A program made the translations under genes and the position numbers. The notes below the pieces were generated by a model that was not told the DNA's origin, searched no databases, and worked only from the letters and a program-made list of their open reading frames with translations. DNA of 64,000 bases from Williamsia muralis. Lineage in GTDB: Bacteria > Actinomycetota > Actinomycetes > Mycobacteriales > Mycobacteriaceae. Below are positions 35,962 to 45,648 of the stretch, in pieces. Positions within the stretch are counted from its first letter, which is position 1; every line of letters starts with the position of its first letter. The DNA lies in NCBI RefSeq assembly GCF_002735905.1, contig NZ_PEBD01000010.1, positions 496,001 to 560,000 on the forward strand. Direction: 5' to 3'.

Positions 35962-36184
35962 CCCCTGCCGTATCCGTCAGTTTTCAGGGCGATGTTGGGC
36001 CAATGATTCACACTCTGGGTTCAGCGCCGTTCGGGCCGGCCGAATTCGACCACTGTGTCAATTGCGTCGACCTCGCCGACCGCAAACATTTCCCCCATGA
36101 AAGCCCCCGGCCCAGCAGCACCCCGGAGCAGCGTAAGTCATCCATGGCCGGGGTCACATCAGGACATTTGCCACACTGGAGATC
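35962..36184 (+). other. Intergenic region and presumed leader upstream of hemL
   Basis: This stretch lies between the polyol operon and hemL. It holds no convincing gene: the small ORF from 36003 runs into hemL in another frame and shows no recognisable domain. The hexamer CACACT (36172-36177) is 7 bases before the hemL GTG and could give a second, leaderless start. No riboswitch was recognised. Confidence 0.4.
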
Positions 36185-37501
36185 GTGCCGCACACCACCG
36201 ACCGTTCCGCCCAGCTGTTCGAGCGCGCTTCACGCTCCATACCCGGCGGGGTCAACTCGCCGGTTCGTGCCTTCAACTCGGTTGGGGGTACACCCCGATT
36301 CATCTCCAGTGCCTCCGGGTGCCGGCTGAACGATGCCGACGGCAACAGCTACGTCGACCTTGTCTCCAGCTGGGGGCCGATGATTCTCGGTCACGCCCAT
36401 CCGGCCGTCGTCGAGGCGGTGCAGACAGCCGCGACCACAGGTTTGTCGTTCGGTGCACCCACCGAGGCCGAGATCGATCTGGCCGAGGAGATCATCGCGC
36501 GAGTTGACCCGGTGCAACAGGTCCGGTTGGTGAACTCGGGCACCGAGGCCACCATGTCCGCGGTCCGGCTGGCCCGCGGGTTCACCGGTCGCAGCAAGAT
36601 CATCAAGTTCTCCGGCTGCTACCACGGCCACGTCGACGCGCTGCTGGCCGACGCGGGTTCGGGCGTCGCGACCCTCGGACTGCCGACGTCACCCGGCGTC
36701 ACCGGCGCGCAGGCACAAGACACCATCGTGCTCCCGTACAACGACCTTGACGCAGTCCGCGAGACCTTCGCCGCGTACCCCGGTCAGATCGCCGCCATCA
36801 TCACCGAGGCGGCGGCAGGAAACATGGGCGCGGTGGCCCCGGTCGACGGCTTCAACCAGGGTCTCAAGGACATCACGTCGGCCGATGGTGCCCTGTTGAT
36901 CATCGACGAGGTGATGACGGGATTCCGCGTCAGCAAAGCCGGCTGGTTCGGCCTCGAGGGTGTCGCAGGTGACCTCTACACCTTCGGAAAGGTGATGAGC
37001 GGCGGCCTGCCTGCCGCTGCCTTCGGTGGCCGCGCCGACATCATGGCCTACCTCGCGCCCGCCGGCCCGGTCTACCAGGCCGGCACCCTGTCCGGGAACC
37101 CCGTCGCGGTGGCGGCCGGTCTCGCCACCCTGCGCCATGCTGACGACTCCGTGTACGCGGCACTCGACGCGAACTCCAAACAGCTCGGTTCCCTGATCGG
37201 CGAGGCGCTCACCGCGGAGGGAGTCGGCCACCGCGTCCAGTTCGCAGGCAACCTGGTCAGTGTCTTCTTCACCACGCGACCCGATGCCGCCATCAACGAC
37301 TACGCGGCCGTGAAGAACACCGAGACCTGGCGTTTTGCGCCGTTCTTCCACGCGTTGCTCGACGCCGGGGTATACCCGCCGCCCAGCGCGTTCGAAGCCT
37401 GGTTTGTATCCGCGGCGCTGGACGGGGATGCTTTCGGTGTCATTGCCGACGCACTACCGGCAGCTGCGGCCGCGGCTGCACGTGCTCGGAAGGAGAACTG
37501 A
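36185..37501 (+). CDS. hemL: Glutamate-1-semialdehyde 2,1-aminomutase
   Basis: This 438-residue PLP enzyme converts glutamate-1-semialdehyde to 5-aminolevulinate in the C5 pathway of tetrapyrrole synthesis. Signatures are [12 protein letters not shown] near the N-terminus, [12 protein letters not shown], the [11 protein letters not shown] aspartate motif and the PLP lysine Lys269 in [17 protein letters not shown]. The length is normal. The start is GTG with GGAG close upstream. The stop shares one base with the ATG of the phosphatase gene (TGATG). The order hemL, phosphatase, thioredoxin, ccdA, resB, ccsB matches M. tuberculosis Rv0524-Rv0529. Confidence 0.96.
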   Translation: MPHTTDRSAQLFERASRSIPGGVNSPVRAFNSVGGTPRFISSASGCRLNDADGNSYVDLVSSWGPMILGHAHPAVVEAVQTAATTGLSFGAPTEAEIDLAEEIIARVDPVQQVRLVNSGTEATMSAVRLARGFTGRSKIIKFSGCYHGHVDALLADAGSGVATLGLPTSPGVTGAQAQDTIVLPYNDLDAVRETFAAYPGQIAAIITEAAAGNMGAVAPVDGFNQGLKDITSADGALLIIDEVMTGFRVSKAGWFGLEGVAGDLYTFGKVMSGGLPAAAFGGRADIMAYLAPAGPVYQAGTLSGNPVAVAAGLATLRHADDSVYAALDANSKQLGSLIGEALTAEGVGHRVQFAGNLVSVFFTTRPDAAINDYAAVKNTETWRFAPFFHALLDAGVYPPPSAFEAWFVSAALDGDAFGVIADALPAAAAAAARARKEN

Positions 37502-38133
37502 TGCAGCAGCGCACCATCGTGCACATGATGCGGCACGGCGAGGTACACAACCCGGAGGGCATCCTCTACGGACGCCTGTCGGGCTTTCATCTCTCCGAGC
37601 TGGGCGCGTCCCAGGCGCAAAAGGTCGCCGACTCCCTGGCCGACCACGACATCACTCATGTGTTCGCGTCGCCGCTGCAGCGTGCGCAGGAGACGGCCAC
37701 TCCCATCGCCGCCTCGCACGGCCTGGAGATCATCACCGACGAGGGTTTGATCGAAGCCGAGAACACCTTCGAGGGCCTGCGTGTCTCGGCTGGCGACGGA
37801 GCTCTGCGTCGGCCGCGGCACTGGCCCAAACTGCGCGACCCGTTCACCCCCAGTTGGGGCGAGCCCTACATCCAGCTCGCGCACCGCATGCTCGCCGTCG
37901 CCAACAAGGCGCGCGAGGAGGCTCGTGGCCATGAGGCCGTGTGCGTCAGCCATCAGCTGCCCGTCTACACGCTGCGCCGTTTCCTCGAGGGCCAGCGCCT
38001 CTGGCACGACCCGCGTAAGCGGCAGTGTTCGCTGGCGTCGCTGACCAGCCTTCTGTACGACGGCGATGCACTCGTCGACATCGTGTACTCCGAGCCGGCC
38101 GGATCATCTGATCCGCTCGCCACAGGAGCTTGA
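37501..38133 (+). CDS. Histidine phosphatase (phosphoglycerate mutase-like)
   Basis: This 210-residue member of the histidine phosphatase superfamily has the catalytic histidine in VHMMRHGEVHN, the RxQET-type segment SPLQRAQETA and the second His in VCVSHQLPVYTLR. The physiological substrate is unknown; most such proteins are phosphatases rather than mutases. It is coupled to hemL by a one-base overlap and precedes the cytochrome c maturation genes, a position conserved in mycobacteria. That conservation suggests a linked but undefined role. Confidence 0.87.
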   Translation: MQQRTIVHMMRHGEVHNPEGILYGRLSGFHLSELGASQAQKVADSLADHDITHVFASPLQRAQETATPIAASHGLEIITDEGLIEAENTFEGLRVSAGDGALRRPRHWPKLRDPFTPSWGEPYIQLAHRMLAVANKAREEARGHEAVCVSHQLPVYTLRRFLEGQRLWHDPRKRQCSLASLTSLLYDGDALVDIVYSEPAGSSDPLATGA

Positions 38134-38149
38134 GGGAAAACGGAACATC

Positions 38150-38815
38150 TTGACGGCGAACGACAATGGGGGCCAACTCGGCCGCGGGCGCAGTGTTGCG
38201 CGCGTACTGGCCCCGTTGGGATGGCGACTGGGTCTACTGGCCGTCCTCGGCCTGGTGACCCTGCTCGTGATGACGGCGTGCAGCACCGGCGATGACGCGG
38301 TCGCCCAGGGCGACACCTTCGAGTTCGTCTCGCCCGGCGGCAAGACGGTCATCTTCTACGATCCTCCCGCCGACCGCGGCAAGGTGGCCGCCATCTCCGG
38401 CGAGGATCTGCTCGACGACGCCAAGACCATCAACCTGTCCGACTTCGCAGGACAGGTCGTGGTGATCAACGTGTGGGGTTCGTGGTGTGGCCCGTGCCGC
38501 GGCGAGGCCGCGGCCCTGGAGCAGGTGTACGAAGCCACCAAGGCCCAGGGCGTGAGTTTTCTCGGTATCGACCTGCGCGACGAGAAGAGCACGGCGCGTG
38601 ACTTCGTGAAGGACCGCGGCGTCACCTACCCGTCGATCTTCGACTTCCCCGGCCGCACATTGGCCAAGCTCACCACCCCCACATCTGTGGTTCCGACCAC
38701 CCTCGTCCTCGACCGCGACCACCGCGCGGCCGCGGTGTTCCTCAAGGCGATCACCGCCGAAGAATTGCAGCCTGTCGTCGAGCGGGTCGCCGCCGAGAGT
38801 GCGCCGCAGCAATGA
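38150..38815 (+). CDS. TlpA/ResA-like thioredoxin-fold lipoprotein
   Basis: This protein of about 221 residues has a hydrophobic N-terminal signal with the lipobox MTAC, so it is anchored on the outer face of the membrane. The thioredoxin domain carries the redox motif WGSWCGPCR and the cis-Pro segment [11 protein letters not shown]. In System II cytochrome c maturation such a protein reduces the apocytochrome CXXCH cysteines using electrons passed by CcdA. The start is taken as TTG 38150, since no ATG or GTG lies near the signal sequence; this is uncertain. The stop overlaps the ccdA ATG (ATGA). Confidence 0.85.
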   Translation: MTANDNGGQLGRGRSVARVLAPLGWRLGLLAVLGLVTLLVMTACSTGDDAVAQGDTFEFVSPGGKTVIFYDPPADRGKVAAISGEDLLDDAKTINLSDFAGQVVVINVWGSWCGPCRGEAAALEQVYEATKAQGVSFLGIDLRDEKSTARDFVKDRGVTYPSIFDFPGRTLAKLTTPTSVVPTTLVLDRDHRAAAVFLKAITAEELQPVVERVAAESAPQQ

Positions 38816-39645
38816 CGTCGATGATGCTGAGCGCCGGAGCCCAGAGCACGGCAACGCTCGCCGGTGTGGGAGACAGCTTCTCCAACACCGTCTCGACCGG
38901 CCCACTGTTGCTGGCTCTCGGTGCGTGTGTGCTGGCCGGTCTCGTCTCCTTCGCCTCGCCGTGCGTGGTGCCGCTGGTGCCCGGCTACCTCTCCTACCTT
39001 GCCGGTCTCGTCGGAGCGGAGGCGCCGGCGATGTCGCCCAAGGAGTCGAGAAAGGCCGGGCGACTTCGGGTCACCGGTGCAGCGCTGCTGTTTGTCCTCG
39101 GCTTCACGGTGGTGTTTGTCCTCGCCACCGCATCGGTCTTCGGGATCACGAGCACGTTCATCGTCAATCGTGAACTGCTGCAACGCATCGGCGGAGTCGT
39201 CACCATCATCATGGGGCTGGTGTTCATCGGTTTGATCCCGATGTTGCAGCGCGACGCGAGGTTTCATCCGCGACTGGTGTCCAATCTCGTCGGTGCACCC
39301 TTGCTCGGCGCAGTGTTTGCACTCGGCTGGACACCGTGCCTCGGTCCCACGCTTGCTGCCGTCATCACCACCGCGAGCGGTACCGAGGGTGCAACGGCTG
39401 CGCGTGGGGTCACCTTGATCGTCTTCTACTGCCTCGGGCTCGGGTTGCCGTTCGTCCTGCTGGCCTTCGGCTCCGCGTGGGCTCTGCGTGCGGTGGGCTG
39501 GATGCGCCGTCACGCCCGGGCAATCCAGATCTTCGGAGGTGTACTACTGGTTGTCGTGGGCGTGGCACTGGTGACCGGACTGTGGGATCAGTTCATCGTC
39601 TGGGTCCGCGACATGTTCGTCACCGACACGGTGCTGCCGATATGA
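38812..39645 (+). CDS. ccdA: Cytochrome c biogenesis protein CcdA
   Basis: This 277-residue inner-membrane protein has six or more membrane segments. The redox cysteines are in [18 protein letters not shown] and [13 protein letters not shown], one in each internal repeat, as in CcdA/DsbD-beta proteins. It carries electrons from cytoplasmic thioredoxin across the membrane to the TlpA-like lipoprotein encoded just upstream. It overlaps both the upstream thioredoxin gene and the downstream resB gene by 4 bases, so the maturation proteins are made together. Confidence 0.94.
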   Translation: MTSMMLSAGAQSTATLAGVGDSFSNTVSTGPLLLALGACVLAGLVSFASPCVVPLVPGYLSYLAGLVGAEAPAMSPKESRKAGRLRVTGAALLFVLGFTVVFVLATASVFGITSTFIVNRELLQRIGGVVTIIMGLVFIGLIPMLQRDARFHPRLVSNLVGAPLLGAVFALGWTPCLGPTLAAVITTASGTEGATAARGVTLIVFYCLGLGLPFVLLAFGSAWALRAVGWMRRHARAIQIFGGVLLVVVGVALVTGLWDQFIVWVRDMFVTDTVLPI

Positions 39646-41432
39646 CCGCCACCGCCACCAGGGCACCGCAGCCGGGCAAGGTGCCACCGCCCAGCCCGAT
39701 CAAGCGCTACCTCCTGTGGCCCGCGCGTAATCTCTGGCGCTCGCTCACGTCCATGCGCACCGCGCTGGCCCTGTTGTTCCTCCTCGCCTTGGCCGCGGTT
39801 CCCGGCGCGCTGCTGCCACAACGCGACCTCAACGAACAGAAGACCGAGCAGTACATCGCCGACCACGGTTTCTTCGGTGAGCTGTTCGACAAACTGCAGA
39901 TGTACGACGTCTTCGGCAGTGTCTGGTTCACCGCGATCTACGCGCTGCTGTTCATCTCCCTGGTCGGATGCCTCACCCCGCGCATGGTGGAGCACGCCAA
40001 GTCCCTTCGGGCGCGGCCGGTGGCCGCGCCGCGCAACCTCGGACGGTTGCCGCGGCACGAGAGCCACGAGGTGGACGGCAGCCCCGAGGCCATCGCGGAG
40101 CGGATCAACAACGGACTCCGCGGATGGCGTAAGACCACCCGGACCACGCAGCGCACCGAAGCCGACGGCTCGGTGGTCACCGTCACCGAGATCTCCGCGG
40201 AGAAGGGCTACCTGCGCGAGTTCGGAAACCTGGTCTTCCACTTCGCTCTCCTGGCGCTGCTCGTCTCGATCGCGGCCGGCAAGTTGTACGGCTACGAGGG
40301 CACCCGCATCCTGGTGGCCAACGGCGACGAAGGCCTGTGCAACACCTCCACGGCGGTCTACGACTCGTTCCGGGCCGGCAACCTGGTCGACGGCACCAAT
40401 CTCAACGAGTTCTGCATGCAGGTCGACTCGTTCGAGGCCAAGTTCCTGCCCACCGGCCAGCCCGAGGACTACAGCTCGAAGGTGCGGTACCAGGTCGGCG
40501 ACGACATCGACGGCGACACCTGGAAAGACGCAGAGGTCAAGGTCAACCATCCGCTACGGATCGCAGGCGACCGGATCTACCTGCTGGGCAACGGCTTCGC
40601 CCCCACCTTCACCGTCACCTTCCCGAACGGCGAGACCCGTTCGCAGACCGTGCCGTTCCAGCCCAACGAACTGCAGACGATGATGTCGAGCGGTGCGGCC
40701 CGGTTCGACACCCCCGCCGGGCTGTACCCGAACGAGGACGAGCGGCGCAAGAACCAGATAGCGATCGAGGGGCTGTTCGCGCCGACGGCCGTGTTCCACG
40801 GCGGCCTGATGACGTCGTCGTTCCCGCTACCGGAGAACCCCGCCGTCGCCGTCGACATCTATCAGGGCGACACCGGCCTCGACACCGGCCGTCCGCAGAA
40901 TGTGTTCAGCCTGGACGTCAACCTCATCAACCAGGGGAGGTTGCTCAAGAAGGAGCGGGTCAACCTCCAACAGGGAGAGAAGGCGACCCTGGAGAACGGC
41001 ACCACCGTTTCCTTCGACGGCTATCAGCGCTGGGTGTCGATGCAGGTGTCCCACGACCCTGCCCAGAACTGGGTCCTCGGTTCGTCGATCGCGATGCTGG
41101 CGGGGCTGCTGGTCTCGCTGTTGATCAAGCGCCGCCGTGTCTGGGCTCGGATCACACCACTGGCCGCGGGTACGAGCCTTGACGATGCCGGTGCGCGGGC
41201 GCCCGCAGATGCCGCAGATCAGGCTGGCGATTCCGCTCACGGACCGGATTCTCACAATCGGCCCGAGACCTCTACTCTGGATGTGCGACGCTGTGTAGTA
41301 GAGATGGCCGGGCTGGCCCGGACCGACCAGGCCGGATGGGGAGAGGGCTTCCCCGACATGGTCGCCGACCTGCTGGGGATCACCCCGCCTGCGTCCGGCA
41401 ACCAGGCCACACAGGGCAACACGCGTAAGTAG
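39642..41432 (+). CDS. resB: Cytochrome c biogenesis protein ResB
   Basis: This 596-residue protein has an N-terminal membrane segment ([25 protein letters not shown], the ResB signature region), further segments near residues 85-105 and 200-215, a large extracytoplasmic domain, and a last segment near residue 480. ResB (Ccs1) forms the haem export and ligation complex with CcsB, encoded next. The C-terminal cytoplasmic tail is hydrophilic. ATG 39642 overlaps the ccdA stop. The gene ends 23 bases before ccsB. Confidence 0.93.
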   Translation: MTATATRAPQPGKVPPPSPIKRYLLWPARNLWRSLTSMRTALALLFLLALAAVPGALLPQRDLNEQKTEQYIADHGFFGELFDKLQMYDVFGSVWFTAIYALLFISLVGCLTPRMVEHAKSLRARPVAAPRNLGRLPRHESHEVDGSPEAIAERINNGLRGWRKTTRTTQRTEADGSVVTVTEISAEKGYLREFGNLVFHFALLALLVSIAAGKLYGYEGTRILVANGDEGLCNTSTAVYDSFRAGNLVDGTNLNEFCMQVDSFEAKFLPTGQPEDYSSKVRYQVGDDIDGDTWKDAEVKVNHPLRIAGDRIYLLGNGFAPTFTVTFPNGETRSQTVPFQPNELQTMMSSGAARFDTPAGLYPNEDERRKNQIAIEGLFAPTAVFHGGLMTSSFPLPENPAVAVDIYQGDTGLDTGRPQNVFSLDVNLINQGRLLKKERVNLQQGEKATLENGTTVSFDGYQRWVSMQVSHDPAQNWVLGSSIAMLAGLLVSLLIKRRRVWARITPLAAGTSLDDAGARAPADAADQAGDSAHGPDSHNRPETSTLDVRRCVVEMAGLARTDQAGWGEGFPDMVADLLGITPPASGNQATQGNTRK

Positions 41433-41455
41433 CGATCGGCTGCGGAAGGTGAGCG

Positions 41456-42430
41456 ATGGACGTCAACGAGACGCTGTCCCGATATTCGGATCTGTGCTTC
41501 GGGACCGCGCTGACGGTCTACGTACTGGCGATGGTCATGTTCCTGGCCGCGCTGGCCAGCAAGCGACAGGTCGTCGAGAAGTCGGCTGAACTCGTCGCTG
41601 CAGGCGCCGGCCCCACCGTGGTGCCCGCGTCGGATGTCCGCACCCCGGGCAAGCTCGAGACGGCGGCCAAGGCGCCGCTCGGTGATCGGCTGGCCAAGAT
41701 GGCGTTCGGCGTGGTGTTGCTCGCGACCGCCCTGCAGATCGGGTCGATCGTCCTTCGTGGTTTCGCGACCGGTCGCGCTCCGTGGGGCAACATGTACGAG
41801 TTCGTCTCGATCTCGTGTGCGGCGGGCATGGTCGCCGCCCTGTTCGTGCTCCGTAAACGCGAGTACCGGCCGCTGCTCGGGTTCGTCCTGTTGCCCGTGG
41901 TGATCCTGCTGTTTATCGCAGGCACCTACCTGTACACGAACGCCGCCCCGGTGGTGCCCGCCCTGAAGTCGTACTGGCTTGCCATCCACGTCTCGATCGT
42001 CGCGACGGGTTCAGGGGTGTTCCTGGTATCCGGTGTCGCGAGCATCCTGTACCTGCTGAAGCTCAAGTACCCCAACCCGAGCGACCGGTTCTGGGGACGC
42101 ATCCTGCAACGCGTGCCACCCGCGCAGACCCTGGATCGACTGGCATACAAGACCGTGGTCTTCGCCTTCCCCCTCTTCGGGCTCGGCGTGATCTGCGGAG
42201 CCATCTGGGCCGAGGCGGCATGGGGCCGATTCTGGGGCTGGGATCCCAAGGAGACGGTGTCGTTCATCGCCTGGGTGATCTATGCGGCCTACCTGCACGC
42301 CCGCGCAACCGCAGGGTGGCGCAACACCGCCGCCGCGTGGATCAACATCGCCGGTTTCGTGGCGATGTTGTTCAACCTCTTCATCATCAATTTGGTTGTG
42401 TCCGGCCTACATTCGTACGCCGGACTCTGA
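41456..42430 (+). CDS. ccsB: Cytochrome c biogenesis protein CcsB/ResC
   Basis: This 324-residue inner-membrane protein has about eight membrane segments. The haem-handling tryptophan-rich WWD-type motif is visible as WGRFWGWDPKETVSFIAW, and conserved histidines lie in LAIHVSI and YLHARATAGWR. With ResB it exports haem and attaches it to apocytochrome c. It is the last gene of the maturation operon and is followed by a hairpin at 42451 that separates it from a convergent HTH gene. Confidence 0.94.
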   Translation: MDVNETLSRYSDLCFGTALTVYVLAMVMFLAALASKRQVVEKSAELVAAGAGPTVVPASDVRTPGKLETAAKAPLGDRLAKMAFGVVLLATALQIGSIVLRGFATGRAPWGNMYEFVSISCAAGMVAALFVLRKREYRPLLGFVLLPVVILLFIAGTYLYTNAAPVVPALKSYWLAIHVSIVATGSGVFLVSGVASILYLLKLKYPNPSDRFWGRILQRVPPAQTLDRLAYKTVVFAFPLFGLGVICGAIWAEAAWGRFWGWDPKETVSFIAWVIYAAYLHARATAGWRNTAAAWINIAGFVAMLFNLFIINLVVSGLHSYAGL

Positions 42431-42450
42431 CCCGACCCGAGGTGGACCGC

Positions 42451-42466
42451 CGGACCCGAGGGTCCG
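42451..42466. terminator. Bidirectional hairpin between ccsB and an HTH gene
   Basis: CGGACCC and GGGTCCG form a perfect 7-bp stem around a 2-base centre (GA), within a 47-base convergent gap. A second overlapping GGTCC/GGACC pairing is also possible. There is no U-tract, as is usual for high-GC actinobacteria. Tight two-base loops are unfavourable, so the alternative pairing may be the real one. Confidence 0.5.
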
Positions 42467-42477
42467 CCGGACCATGC

Positions 42478-42900
42478 TCACTCGTCGCGGTCGGCCTGCT
42501 GCTTCTTGACGACCTTGAGTAGCTCGATGACCACATCGAGGGTGTCGGTGGAGATGGCCTCTTGGCGGAACGCGGCCAGGTGGGCGCCGGTCTCGGCGGC
42601 CATCTGGACGTACTCGCGCTGCTGCTCGACCCGCTTGAGGTCTTCGTCGGGATCAGTCAGGAAATAAGTGACGCTGATCTCAAATGCTCGCGAGATCGCC
42701 TCGACGGTGCGGAACGACGGGGTTTTGGCCTTGCCCGTACGAAGCTGCGAGATGTACGCATCGCTGAGCGTGTATCCCAGCTGGTTCGCCTTCAGCGCGA
42801 TCTTCTTGCCGGTGTAAGGAATTCCGTTTTCGTCGCGCACGGTGCTGAACAGCTCATTCAGGTGCTCGGCAAAGCTCTTTCCATCTTGTACAGCTGCCAC
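42478..42900 (-). CDS. EspR-like XRE-family DNA-binding protein
   Basis: This 140-residue protein has an N-terminal helix-turn-helix (FAEHLNELFSTV, then LGYTLSDAYISQLRTGKAKTP) and a helical C-terminal half (DTLDVVIELLKVVKKQQ). The layout, the YISQLRTG form of the recognition helix and the length match the mycobacterial EspR family, which acts as a nucleoid-associated regulator of ESX-1 and cell-wall genes. GTG 42900 was chosen because GGGAG lies at suitable spacing and the domain begins directly after. The 238-base region upstream is richer in A and T than its surroundings, which could be a binding or autoregulatory site. Confidence 0.8.
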   Translation of the reverse strand: MAAVQDGKSFAEHLNELFSTVRDENGIPYTGKKIALKANQLGYTLSDAYISQLRTGKAKTPSFRTVEAISRAFEISVTYFLTDPDEDLKRVEQQREYVQMAAETGAHLAAFRQEAISTDTLDVVIELLKVVKKQQADRDE

Positions 42901-43138
42901 TTCTCTATCTCCCAGACCTCTAATTTGACCCCGGCGGTATTGCAGGATCGAACTAGACCGAGACTCTACCTTTAAAGTTCGCAAAATGGGTACCCAGAAA
43001 AGCACACCGAACCAAGGGTTGACTTACTTAAGAATGTGCACATGTTTACGCCCGAAAACGCTGGTCTCAACCAGCAGAACCTGGACGTTGGTTCAACAAA
43101 CTTTGGACAGTTGTGCAGGTCAGTAGCCCAACCGGAAT

Positions 43139-43387
43139 TTATTGGTCGGTGGCGCTGGGTTTGTCGTCACCATCGGCTTGGAATTTGGGATCTTTATTTC
43201 GGGCCTTGCGGTCGAGGTCGTTGAGGAACTCAGGATCGTCGTCGGGACCGACCGGTCCGCGACGAATTTGACGACCCGGCGTGCGATCACCCGATTGCCC
43301 CGGCATCGCAGGGGCGTCAGGGCCGAACGCACGCCATGCCAGGTATGTGAGTGCCAGCAAGCCGATGATGGCGAGTAGGTAAATCAT
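43139..43387 (-). CDS. Small single-pass membrane protein
   Basis: This 82-residue protein starts MIYLLAIIGLLALTYLAWRAF, one N-terminal membrane helix, followed by a hydrophilic acidic tail with DDDPEFLNDLDRKAR. The start ATG has GGAGG 7 bases upstream. Small proteins with this design, having a helix and then a D-P-E-F-L motif, occur in mycobacteria and relatives, so it is probably a real gene. Its function is unknown. It lies between the EspR-like and BldC-like genes. Confidence 0.7.
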   Translation of the reverse strand: MIYLLAIIGLLALTYLAWRAFGPDAPAMPGQSGDRTPGRQIRRGPVGPDDDPEFLNDLDRKARNKDPKFQADGDDKPSATDQ

Positions 43388-43533
43388 GTCGGCACCTCCG
43401 AAATCAAAGCCGTGCCCTCCAGGCTACGGGAGGCAGGCTCGTGAGAGGCCAGGCGTGGTGAGTGTGGACCGCTACGTTCGGCGCGATCCTGCGGTATCGC
43501 CTGAGCTGCCTGCGGTTCGGCCTGAGTCGGTTG

Positions 43534-43815
43534 TCAGCTGCCGGTTGCGGGAGTCCGCCGATTGAGCAGGGCGACCACGTCGGACTCCCGGAAACGGCGA
43601 TGACCGCCCGGGGTGCGGATGGCCCCCAGGAGGCCTGAACTGGCCCAACGCGCCACAGTCTTCGGATTGACGTTGAACATGGCGGCGACCTGGCCGGGGG
43701 TGAGGGTGTGCTGGCTCGCCGCCTGCGGACTCAGCGTCGGCGGGGCGATACCTGCTGCAGATCCGTTGATACCCGAGTTCGGCATGTTTGCACCGTGGGG
43801 GCTTGCAAACGTCAT
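43534..43815 (-). CDS. BldC-like MerR-type helix-turn-helix protein
   Basis: This 93-residue protein has a MerR-like winged helix without an effector domain: TPGQVAAMFNVNPKTVARWASSGLLGAIRTPGGHRRFRESDVVALL. This closely follows Streptomyces BldC, which binds direct repeats cooperatively. The ATG at 43815 has AGGAG upstream. The N-terminal 40 residues are low-complexity and variable. It is a small DNA-binding regulator conserved in actinobacteria, often near the cytochrome c maturation locus in mycobacteria. Its target genes are unknown. Confidence 0.88.
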   Translation of the reverse strand: MTFASPHGANMPNSGINGSAAGIAPPTLSPQAASQHTLTPGQVAAMFNVNPKTVARWASSGLLGAIRTPGGHRRFRESDVVALLNRRTPATGS

Positions 43816-44030
43816 TTGTGCTCCTATCGAGTCCGGCCTCACATCGGCCGCGCCGTGACTCCTGACGGAGGTTTCGGCGGGTCGCGAAGAGTCCTGCGGG
43901 TGTCGGTGGCCGCGACGATCCGCGAGTCACCGCGACCTCATGGTTACACCCGAAACCCCAGGTATTCGAACGGTCAGCTGTTGGTAAAGGGATCGCAAAG
44001 GCGCCCGTTTCGGGTCGGTGCGGAGAGAAG

Positions 44031-44043
44031 TAAGGTCTAGTTC
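44031..44043 (+). promoter_or_regulatory. Candidate leaderless -10 element for the gene at 44044
   Basis: TAAGGT (44031-44036) is followed by exactly 7 bases and then GTG 44044, fitting the TANNNT-N7-start pattern. No Shine-Dalgarno sequence is visible at normal spacing. Confidence 0.5.
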
Positions 44044-44490
44044 GTGAGCGAACAAGCAGCCGGAGCCGGAACCGGACCTGACGGCGCAGGCGGATCCAAG
44101 AACGACAAGCGGGGCGGCCGGCGCGCGCCGTCGGCGAAGAAAACGGCTCCGGCCGTGGAACCGAGCCCGGGGGCAGGCCGCCGTCTCGCGTTCGATCTGC
44201 TTGCTTTCACCGTTGCGCGGATCGCCCTGGTGATCGCGTTGGCAGGAGGTATCTATCTTCTCGGCCGCGCGGTGGGTGTGGACGTCCCGATCCTGGTTGC
44301 GGCGTTCTTCGCGGTGATCATCGCGCTGCCCCTGGGAATGGTCCTGTTCCGTGGACTGCGTGACCGCGTCAATGTCGGCATCGCGACCGTGGATGCCGGC
44401 CGCAAGGCTCAGCGCGAGAACCTCAACGCCAGGTTGCGCGGCGAGGGACGGCCCGAGTCCGACGGTGGCTCCGGTTCGTCGAGTGTGTGA
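44044..44490 (+). CDS. DUF4229-like small membrane protein
   Basis: This 148-residue protein has a basic, low-complexity N-terminus, two membrane helices (FTVARIALVIALAGGIYLL and ILVAAFFAVIIALPLGMVLF) and a cytoplasmic tail. Its layout resembles the actinobacterial DUF4229 family, whose function is unknown. The start is a GTG seven bases after TAAGGT. It is 15 bases before the cds1-like gene and may be co-transcribed with it. Confidence 0.65.
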   Translation: MSEQAAGAGTGPDGAGGSKNDKRGGRRAPSAKKTAPAVEPSPGAGRRLAFDLLAFTVARIALVIALAGGIYLLGRAVGVDVPILVAAFFAVIIALPLGMVLFRGLRDRVNVGIATVDAGRKAQRENLNARLRGEGRPESDGGSGSSSV

Positions 44491-44505
44491 CGAGACGGGA
44501 ATGAC

Positions 44506-45648
44506 ATGACCTCTGCCGATGGGGGAGCACGCACGCACGACATCGACCGCAGGTCCGACCGCGGATGGGTCGACAATGCCGTGCGGCTGATCGATGCCGA
44601 CGCCACCCGCAGCGCCGACACCCACCTGCTGCGGTTTCCGCTCCCCGCGTGGTCGCGGTGGGAAGACGGCGCGGGCTCGGCTGGGATTTCTCTGTATCTG
44701 AAGGACGAGAGCACCCACATCACAGGCTCGCTCAAGCACCGCCTCGCACGCTCGCTCTTCCTGTACGCGTTGTGCAACGGCTGGATCACCGAGGGCACCA
44801 CGGTGATCGAGGCGTCGTCCGGGTCCACCGCCGTGTCGGAGGCATACTTCGCTCAGCTGATCGGGGTGCCGTTCATCGCGGTGATGCCCAGGACCACGTC
44901 GCCGGCGAAGATCGCGCTGATCGAACGCCAGGGCGGCCGTTGCCATTTCGTGGATCGGTCCGACGAGGTCTACTCCGAGGCGCAGCGACTGGCCGACGAG
45001 ACGAACGGGCACTTCATCGACCAGTTCACGATGGCCGAACGGGCCACCGACTGGCGGGGGAACAACAACATCGCCGAGTCGATCTTCAGTCAGCTGTCGC
45101 AGGAAGAGCATCCGGTCCCGACCTGGGTGGTGGTCGGGGCGGGCACCGGCGGCACCTCCGCAACGATCGGACGGTTCATCCGCTACCGCAGGCACCGCAC
45201 CTGGTTGTGTGTGGTGGACCCCGAGAACTCGGCCTTCTATCCGGCCTATCGAGATGGCGCGGAACCGCCGGCGGGTGGCGCGCGGTCGTCGCGTATCGAA
45301 GGGATCGGCCGTCCGCGGGTGGAACCGTCGTTCATCTCGCAGGTGATCGACCGCATGGTGTCGGTACCGGACGCGGGAAGTATCGCGGCCGCGCGCCGAG
45401 CCAGCGACGTGCTGGGATGGAGAGTCGGTGGTTCCACCGGGACCAACCTGTGGGGCGCCCTGCGACTGGTGTCCGAGATGCGGGCGAACAAGCAGGCGGG
45501 CAGCGTGGTGACGCTGTTGTGTGATGGCGGTGATCGGTACTCGGGGACCTACTACAACGACGAATGGCTTGCAGGTAACGGACTGGACCTGGGCCGGGCA
45601 GAGGGGATTTTGGATGAGTTCTTCGCCTCCGGACAGTGGAGTGAGTGA
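44506..45648 (+). CDS. cds1: PLP-dependent L-cysteine desulfhydrase-like protein
   Basis: This 380-residue PLP enzyme of the cysteine synthase (fold II) family has the PLP lysine in [11 protein letters not shown], the substrate loop [12 protein letters not shown] and the phosphate loop [12 protein letters not shown]. Its sequence resembles mycobacterial Cds1, which splits L-cysteine into H2S, pyruvate and ammonia. The C-terminal [18 protein letters not shown] is typical. It starts 15 bases after the DUF4229-like gene and overlaps the start of the ABC ATPase gene by 35 bases. The specific reaction is inferred from resemblance; cysteine synthase activity is an alternative. Confidence 0.8.
   Translation: MTSADGGARTHDIDRRSDRGWVDNAVRLIDADATRSADTHLLRFPLPAWSRWEDGAGSAGISLYLKDESTHITGSLKHRLARSLFLYALCNGWITEGTTVIEASSGSTAVSEAYFAQLIGVPFIAVMPRTTSPAKIALIERQGGRCHFVDRSDEVYSEAQRLADETNGHFIDQFTMAERATDWRGNNNIAESIFSQLSQEEHPVPTWVVVGAGTGGTSATIGRFIRYRRHRTWLCVVDPENSAFYPAYRDGAEPPAGGARSSRIEGIGRPRVEPSFISQVIDRMVSVPDAGSIAAARRASDVLGWRVGGSTGTNLWGALRLVSEMRANKQAGSVVTLLCDGGDRYSGTYYNDEWLAGNGLDLGRAEGILDEFFASGQWSE

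Noticed and set aside
4609-36000. Recent horizontally acquired island
   Set aside because: No integrase, direct flanking repeats, tRNA or visible shift in base composition; codon use looks like that of the core genes.
36003-36329. 108-residue plus-strand ORF before hemL
   Set aside because: It runs into hemL in another frame, has no Shine-Dalgarno sequence and no recognisable domain.
43036-43224. 62-residue plus-strand ORF in the intergenic region
   Set aside because: It overlaps the small membrane-protein gene on the other strand, and its composition is not protein-like.
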